64,000 nt of DNA from contig NC_091138.1 of assembly GCF_041381155.1 (NCBI RefSeq), positions 19,655,255 through 19,719,254 on the forward strand, given 5' to 3'. The notes below the pieces were generated by a model. It ran no database searches and was not told the DNA's origin. It saw only the letters and a list, made by a program, of their open reading frames with translations. Source of the stretch: Argopecten irradians. Its lineage: Eukaryota > Mollusca > Bivalvia > Pectinida > Pectinidae. Below are positions 58,101-64,000 of the stretch, one piece after another (position 1 is the first letter of the stretch; each line of letters begins with the position of its first letter). The position numbers and the translations under genes are program-made.

Positions 58101-60990
58101 TTCTAATCAATAAACAATTGCTATAATATGGTTCTGTCTTGATATCAAGATATAATGATCATAGATTTCCAGTCACTTTGAAACTAGCTTAAAGATGCTC
58201 TACCGCTGACAAATGGTACTTTTTCACTATCAAAAACAGGAGCAGGCGATTTAGTATTTTTCTTCAGTTACAAAAGTTACTCACTTTACACCATTATCAC
58301 CATTGAAAAGTTTGAGTCAGTAAAAATGGTGTTAACATATCCAGTACAATTTCTTATGAAATAGAAAAATAAAATCTCCCATCAAAATTGCTCTGTATGC
58401 GAAGAAATTAATATATATTATAGGAATCCTAATACGTCTTCCCGACCGGCTATCAGTGCAGTTCACTCTTAACGCATATCCACGCAGCCTCGTTTTCAAA
58501 GAGTTAGGCGAATTTATATTTAGAACTGTGCTAAATTTACACGGGGCTTCCCCATAATTTCAATGGTCAAAACTGGACACCGTAAGCAGAACTTGACCAT
58601 CATTATGGTATACAAGGCCAAAGAACGTATTTAGACTGGTTTCCTTTGCCCGACTATTCGCTCTAAAGATATGAAAAATGATTAATTGCATCCCGAAAAA
58701 ATTCCGCGGCACTATATCCTATATGGAATGAAGTACTGATTGCACATGCACCAAAGGTGAAGTAAATTATTTTATATAATTTTTGTGTTAATTGGGCAAA
58801 TATATGATACACGATTAAACACCAATTATTGTTCAAAGTTCAAATGATATATCATTTATGCTCTGTCGACGGTGGAGCATCTTTAAAGAAAAGAAAACTA
58901 AATTACACTGTACAATATGCTGGTGTTTTATGTCGGAATATTGTGATTTATTTTACTCCCTTCTATGAAGATGGATGGTACAAGAGAATCACCCTGTGTT
59001 GATTCCAACTTCGCACGCGATACCGGATGTCAGTGTTAGATTTCGCCGTGATTTAGTGAGACCAACCTTTCAAAAACATATATACTATGATATACTTGTC
59101 AGTGATAATCTACTATAAATTAACAACAGTGACATTATACAGTGCTAAACACATTGGTTTTGTGTAAACTTCAAGCGGATTACCATAGAAACTCTTGCAT
59201 CTGATCAACTTTGGAAACTTACGGAACAATACAATACAAATCAAGTTTATATAGTCAATAAAAGAAAGTGACGAAACGGATAACTTTTAGTACTTGCCAC
59301 ATTTACAGCGTTATTTAGGAGAATATATATAATTTATTTCACATCATCCTAGGTCCTAAGTGTACGTTGCACTATCGCTTACTAACTTACTGTGTCCACA
59401 GGCCGCATTTACTGCAGTTCTAATAAATATTTATAAACTTACACAGCCTTGCGTAAGAGAAACGGAATAAAAAACATTATAAAATATTAGTCTAAATGTC
59501 TGAGTTCTTGATCTAATATACATCAGAAGAAAGGCGTTCAAGCATGGCACAGGTAATAAAAGTCACCACGTGCACAGAGACTGGGTAGTGTTCTAGCGGA
59601 TGACTATTTTGAACAGCGAAACAAGTCTATCATACCAATATGATAATAAACACACTTCTATGTAACAAAGAACACACTTAACAAAGTTCAGAGTAATTTT
59701 ACATTTAAAGTTCTGATGAAGTAAAGGAAAGTAAACCATCTCCTTGCAATAGTCCTAAGGATAATGAGTGAAGTGCTATGTACACCTGTTACATAGGATG
59801 ATTTCATACTGGAAATTAAGGTTAGGAAGCAGTTAGCGAGCACTTAATGTCTAACAGACATATTCTAGTTTTTATTATTATTATTATTTTGGTTACTATG
59901 GTAACAGTTCAGTAATTATTTTTGCCTGATTTACTATTTTCACTGACCAGATTACCAGATCACTAACACCATCTTTATCCTATCTGTAGCTGTGGAGGTA
60001 ATCTGCTGATGAATGTCCCACCAACAGCAGACGGACTCATTCTACCCCTGTTTGAGGAGAGACTGAGGCAGTTTGGAGCTTGGATGAAAACCAACGGCGA
60101 GGCCATTTACGCTTCAAAACCCTGGCACACGCAAAAGGATACAATCACCAAAGATGTCTGGTAAATATAAAAGAGCAAAAGGAATTCATATTTACCTTTA
60201 ATCAGGGATGACAGGTCAGAAAATCAAATACAAAGTCAAAACTTTAATGTTTTAGATGTGTAGATATTATCTTTACTAATGTATGCATATCACATATTTG
60301 ATCGTAATTTGATTGTAATTTTTGTATGGTGTCTTCCATCAAGTTTCATGTTAGTCATTCTCTGATTTGATGACTGAAATGGAATGTATCAGAAAACATA
60401 AAATTGTTGCTAACAAAGGAATTTGGATTTTACTGTCAAAGTGGCAAGAGTACCTGACTGTCATGTTTTTGATATTTCAATATTCCTTTGCCCTAAGACT
60501 TATATGAACCTTGACAGAGAGCAACGTATACTATGTTATAACCATGGAATGTTGTAAATGTGTTCACTATAACCATGTTTTACTGTACTAAGGTATTGGT
60601 ATAGAAAATATATCTTTAATGTTCCATTGATGTTTATCTCTACTTACTAGGTACACGACACAGAGGACTGTTAACGCCACTGATGTGTATGCAATCGTTC
60701 TGTCTTGGCCAAAGAACAACATCCTTCAGTTATCTGCCCCTATTCCTATGGCAACCACAGAAATCCAGATGCTTGGTTACGATGGTGGTAACTTCAAGTT
60801 CACAACAGATGTCAACAACACCCTGAACATTGTGTTCCCTGATATTCCATTCCTACATCTGCCATCCACTGATGCCTGGGTCCTCAAAATGATCAACCTG
60901 AAAAATCAGTTTGTGTCTCCTGACTTCGAACGTGTGGTGACACCACAGGACCTTGTGCCGATAAATTTGGGAAATCCTCCAAGAAACTAA
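52178..60990 (+). CDS. FUCA: Alpha-L-fucosidase, GH29, eight exons
   Basis: Exons 52178-52524, 53849-53955, 54796-54926, 55793-55926, 56470-56567, 57912-58044, 59990-60160 and 60651-60990 sum to 1461 nt, 486 aa, with consistent phases. Residues 1-19 ([20 protein letters not shown]-like) form a signal peptide. GH29 landmarks in order: [63 protein letters not shown] with the nucleophile Asp at residue 217, [19 protein letters not shown] with Glu281 at the place of the human acid/base, [14 protein letters not shown] and [12 protein letters not shown]-like [11 protein letters not shown]. The C-terminal domain is a beta-sandwich. The enzyme removes terminal alpha-L-fucose from glycans in lysosomes or after secretion. 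Several N-glycosylation sequons (NFT, NST, NAT, NNT) fit a secretory route. Length is typical for the family. It is complete with both catalytic residues, so probably active. Confidence 0.95.
52525..53848 (+). other. Fucosidase intron 1
   Basis: Non-coding; no repeat family recognised. Confidence 0.4.
54391..54683. mobile_element. Inverted-repeat MITE, ATCTGACAACATCCCATYAGGGG family
   Basis: Left ATCTGACAACATCCCATCAG-GGGTCA and right TGACCCCTAATGGGATGTTG-TCAGAT pair over about 30 bp, then GACCTTT / AAAGGTC. About 293 bp in fucosidase intron 2. Target duplication not clear. Confidence 0.75.
54927..55792 (+). other. Fucosidase intron 3
   Basis: AT-rich, no repeat family or exon recognised. 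Confidence 0.4.
56604..57323. mobile_element. Possible ~720-bp relative of the CCTCGATACTCCAGGGG MITE
   Basis: Left end CATCCTCTATACTCCAGGGA-TTACT and right end AGTAACCCCTAGTAAATCGA-TGATG are inverted with several mismatches and resemble the ends at 33435 and 33748. The two ends may belong to one long element or to two separate fragments. In fucosidase intron 5, directly next to a TTAA MITE. Confidence 0.4.
57328..57691 (-). mobile_element. TTAA-flanked MITE, copy 7
   Basis: Starts TTAAAGATGCTCCACCGCTG and ends CGGCGGTGGAGCATCTTTAA; 364 bp, same orientation as copies 6 and 8. In fucosidase intron 5, about 220 bp before the exon 6 acceptor. Confidence 0.9.
58189..58886 (-). mobile_element. 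TTAA-flanked MITE, copy 8, split by an insertion
   Basis: Starts TTAAAGATGCTCTACCGCTG and ends CGACGGTGGAGCATCTTTAA. The family interior is followed to about 58316 and resumes at about 58664; 698 bp in all compared with the usual ~360. In fucosidase intron 6. Confidence 0.85.
58317..58663. mobile_element. Unidentified ~347-bp insertion inside MITE copy 8
   Basis: Sequence from TCAGTAAAAATGGTG to ATTCGCTCT has no counterpart in the other MITE copies and replaces about 30 bp of MITE interior. I see no terminal repeats, tail or coding content that would name it. Confidence 0.5.
58887..59989 (+). other. Rest of fucosidase intron 6
   Basis: Non-coding, no repeat family recognised. Confidence 0.4.
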
Positions 60991-61497
60991 AAATCTCTAA
61001 AACAGTATTTCTTACTTCTTAACCAGTATTAGTAATACAAAATGTACAGGGTTTCTGGAGTAACTTATACATTCCATTGGAAATATCATGCAAGTCATGT
61101 CATTTGAATGTCCTCAGTCATATTTGTTATTTTAAACTCTAGGTTTTTGAGTTGAGATTTATTACAAATCACTCAAAGTAAAGATTCAATTCTGAATGCA
61201 AAAATTAAAATGTCATCTGAAATACTCAGAATATCAAAAGAATTACACTGCTCGTTGGTATAGTGGTTAATGTATCTGAATTTCTACAACTAGCACTCTA
61301 CCTTCTGGACCATTGCTAATCTAAAACCTATATGGAACAGATCTGAGCCGGTAATGGTGGCAGCACGAAATATGGTATTAAGTTTTCCTCTTTCAACAAA
61401 ACATCAAATTAAATGACTACAACTGTTTATCAGGATGTAAAATGATGACTTTAATGTCCATTCAGTTGCAGTCCAGGTACTGACAGTATGTCAGTGA

Positions 61498-62783
61498 TTT
61501 TTATCCCTCGCCCAACGAAGTTGGCGGGGGATATACAAATGGGTTCCGGAGCATAACTCTAAAATCAGTAGAAGTATTTCCACGAAACTTCATACACACA
61601 TTGGTCTTATGGTCTAGTAGTGCCTTTTGCTAATTTTAAGTTTTCATTGTCTGCATTTTTTCCATAACCATGGAAACATTGCTGAAAATATCATATTTTG
61701 TACCAGGTTCGTTTCCGGAGCATAACTCTAAAAACAGAATAGATATTTCCACGAAACTTCATAGACACATTGGTCTTATGGTCTAGTAGTGCCTTTTGCT
61801 ATTTTAAGGTTTTCACTTTTTGTACCTTTTTCTGTAACCATGGAAACATTGCTGAAAATGGCAGATTTTTGTGCAAGAATCGTTTCCGGAGCACAACTCT
61901 AAAACCAGCAGAGATATTTCCATGAAACTTCATAGACACATTGTTCTTATGGTCTAGTAGTGCCTTTTGCTATTTTTAGGTTTTCATTTTTTGCACTTTT
62001 TCCGTAACCATGGAAACATTGCTGAAAATATCATATTTTTGTACCAGGTTCGTTTCCGCAGCATAACTGGAAAACCGGTTGAAATATATGCACGGAACTC
62101 CATAGGCACATTAGTCTTATGGTCTAGTAGTGCCTTTTGCTATTTTAAGGTTTTCACTTCATGTACTTTTTTCTGTAATCATGGAAACATTGCTGAAAAT
62201 GGCAGATTTTTGCGTAAGAATCTTTTCCGGAGCACAACTCTAAAACCAGCAGAGATATTTCCATGAAACTTCATAGACACATTGTTCTTATGGTCTAGTA
62301 GTGCCTTTTGCTATTTTTAGGTTTTCACTTTTTGTGCTTTTTTCTGTAACCATAGAAACATTGCTGAAAATATCATATTTTTGTAGCAGGTTCATTTCCG
62401 GAGCATAACTCTAAAACCAGCAGAGATATTTCCACGAAACTTCATAGACACACTCTTTTTATGGTCTAGTAGTACCTTTTGCTATTTTTAGGTTTTCATT
62501 TTTTGCACTTTTTCCGTTACCATGGAAACATTGCTGAAAATATCATGGTAAATGTTACTTTGCAATACTCCACCCATCTTTGTGTATATAGTCTAATATA
62601 AATGTCAAGGCTGTATACCTGATTCAACAATTGCAGCCCCGCTCTACTTGAATTATACACCACCTTTCTTTAGCTCAACTTCCTTTTTCCTGGGTTTTTT
62701 TTATACACATAAGTCTCCACAATCAAACTTACTTCAGCTTTGATATCTCCATTGGCGGGGGATCTGAATGACTATGTCCTTGT
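61498..62783 (-). mobile_element. 'Pearl'-type element, family B, complete-looking, minus strand
   Basis: On the minus strand it begins ACAAGGACATAGTCATTCAG, has a left arm of about 240 bp shared with 40873-41120, then six core units, then a right-end hairpin (CGCCAAC-TTC-GTTGGGCG region) followed by GGGATAAAAA. Lies about 500 bp after the fucosidase stop. No coding capacity. Confidence 0.85.
61540..62545 (-). repeat. Six-copy tandem array, ~170-bp period
   Basis: The word GGTCTAGTAGT recurs at 61611, 61780, 61951, 62121, 62292 and 62463, 169-171 bp apart. Units carry CCATGGAAACATTGCTGAAA, CCGGAGCATAACTCTAAAA and ATATTTCCACGAAACTTCAT. Alternate units differ (ATATCATATTTTTGTACCAG versus ATGGCAGATTTTTGYGYAAG), suggesting a dimeric higher-order unit. 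Confidence 0.9.
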
Positions 62784-64000
62784 TCTACTAGCACTCAGGT
62801 TGATTTCCACATCCAAATCCTGCCACATTCCTAGTACCCCATAATTGACCCTGATGGTCAATATGACAATATGCAAATTCACCAGATGGTATAGTTAAGG
62901 TTTTGACTGTACAGAACATTTTTCATTCATTTGCTAGACCATACATATCATTATGTATATATAGAGATGTTCATACCATGATCAATTTGTAAGTAGTGAA
63001 GAGATTTTGTATGTTTGTTATACTAACCATTGTCACTGTGATACTGTATATTCCTTATATAAATCATTGAAAATTTTGTCTTTCTATTTCCTGATGGTTT
63101 TAAACAATACTGAGTATAAAAATAAAAAATGTTCTTATTGCATCAAATATTAATCTGTGACAAGAACAGTATCGCTATTTATAGATATATTGTAATCTGC
63201 TATTGAGACAGACAAGTTCAATACTGTATGACTTCTTCATTTCTCCATTTTGTCCGTTTGTTGGTGTTGTTTTCCTCCATCTTTGACAATTCCTGAATAG
63301 GAAGGAAGTACATGTTAGTTTATTTTTCTTTTTCTTTTTCTTTCCTTTTTCAAAGACATTGTGTGAACATGACTTACCTTTAATGTAAGAAGTACTATAA
63401 TTTTTAGACCAAACAATCTTGATCACTGAAATGTAATTTATTGAAATCCTTTGTTGTTGACTTATATTTTATATACCTTTAACACATGCAATATACATAA
63501 GTCTATATTTTCAGAAAAACAAAGTTTAACTCCTTATTGGTTTTCTATGTATATGTACATTCTCATACATTCCGGTTCTTTGCTTTTGTATTGTCTTTTT
63601 ATATTTTTTTAATATTAAAGAATATGAAATATTTTGAAGACTACCTTGATTGAATTTTTGTGTGTTAAATGAAGATCGATGATACACATTATAAGGTTGT
63701 TTTATGCCTTATCAATCCACAGGCTGGAGATTGGTTCTAACAACTGCTTTGTTACCTGAACCACGATGTTAAACTTAATATCATAGCTTCTGGCGAGAAT
63801 AACTTTTGTCGAAAAAATATTTGGGTCTCGCATGATGGTGTTTCTGACGTCAACACTTGATTATGACGTCAACAATTTAGCGTATACAAAAGTTCCTCGC
63901 CTGTCAACAGTCAAACTATTGACTACTCTCTAATTTCTGAAGATTTTTATGATTGTAGCGATCAATTCAATGAGTCAAGTTACAATATTATATATTGTAT
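62784..64000. other. Right-hand non-coding stretch
   Basis: No exon supported. Contains a TTTTCTTTTTCTTTTTC low-complexity tract at about 63320-63350. The window ends without another recognisable gene. Confidence 0.45.

Noticed and set aside
61250-61330. tRNA-like A box (TTGGTATAGTGGTTAATG)
   Set aside because: No B box, no cloverleaf pairing and no anticodon arm follow; at most a relic of a tRNA-derived SINE head.

Overview
The window is AT-rich nuclear DNA of an animal, almost certainly a bivalve mollusc. It has intron-rich genes with GT/AG boundaries, a temptin-type secreted protein, and tandem-core 'pearl' (Helentron-type) repeats of the kind known from bivalves, with many small inverted-repeat transposons in introns and intergenic DNA. 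I cannot name the species.

Five protein genes can be spliced by eye, and in each the exon phases agree and the summed coding length is a multiple of three. (1) 543-3562 (+), a temptin-like secreted four-cysteine protein, 143 aa. (2) 5761-9381 (-), ECSIT, 472 aa. (3) 19875-32001 (+), a very large ZNFX1-type RNA helicase, 2567 aa, with an RG-rich N-terminus and an unusual C-terminal extension built from repeated symmetric exons. (4) 40182-51727 (-), a FYVE zinc finger plus armadillo-repeat protein, 479 aa. (5) 52178-60990 (+), a GH29 alpha-L-fucosidase, 486 aa. Genes 4 and 5 are head-to-head, with about 450 bp between start codons. Genes 2 and 3 diverge from a repeat-filled 10 kb interval that probably holds 5' untranslated exons of gene 3. 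Genes 3 and 4 converge on about 8 kb of non-coding DNA.

The rest is mostly mobile DNA. One ~360-bp family with TTAA at both ends has eight recognisable copies, two of them in nested arrangements. Three related 'pearl' families lie inside one another in the last intron of the FYVE/ARM gene (40361-42890). One of these families recurs downstream of the fucosidase gene, and another recurs as a decayed copy at 34590-35113. A non-LTR retrotransposon remnant (15650-17118) is split by an inverted-repeat element with a perfect 5-bp target duplication. Several palindromic MITEs and a nested pair of identical direct repeats (9639-11420) complete the picture.

Functionally, ECSIT (mitochondrial complex I assembly and innate signalling) and ZNFX1 (RNA sensing or small-RNA biology) are immunity-related neighbours. 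The FYVE/ARM protein is probably endosomal and the fucosidase lysosomal or secreted. The least familiar features are the ZNFX1 C-terminal repeat extension and the FYVE/ARM architecture.
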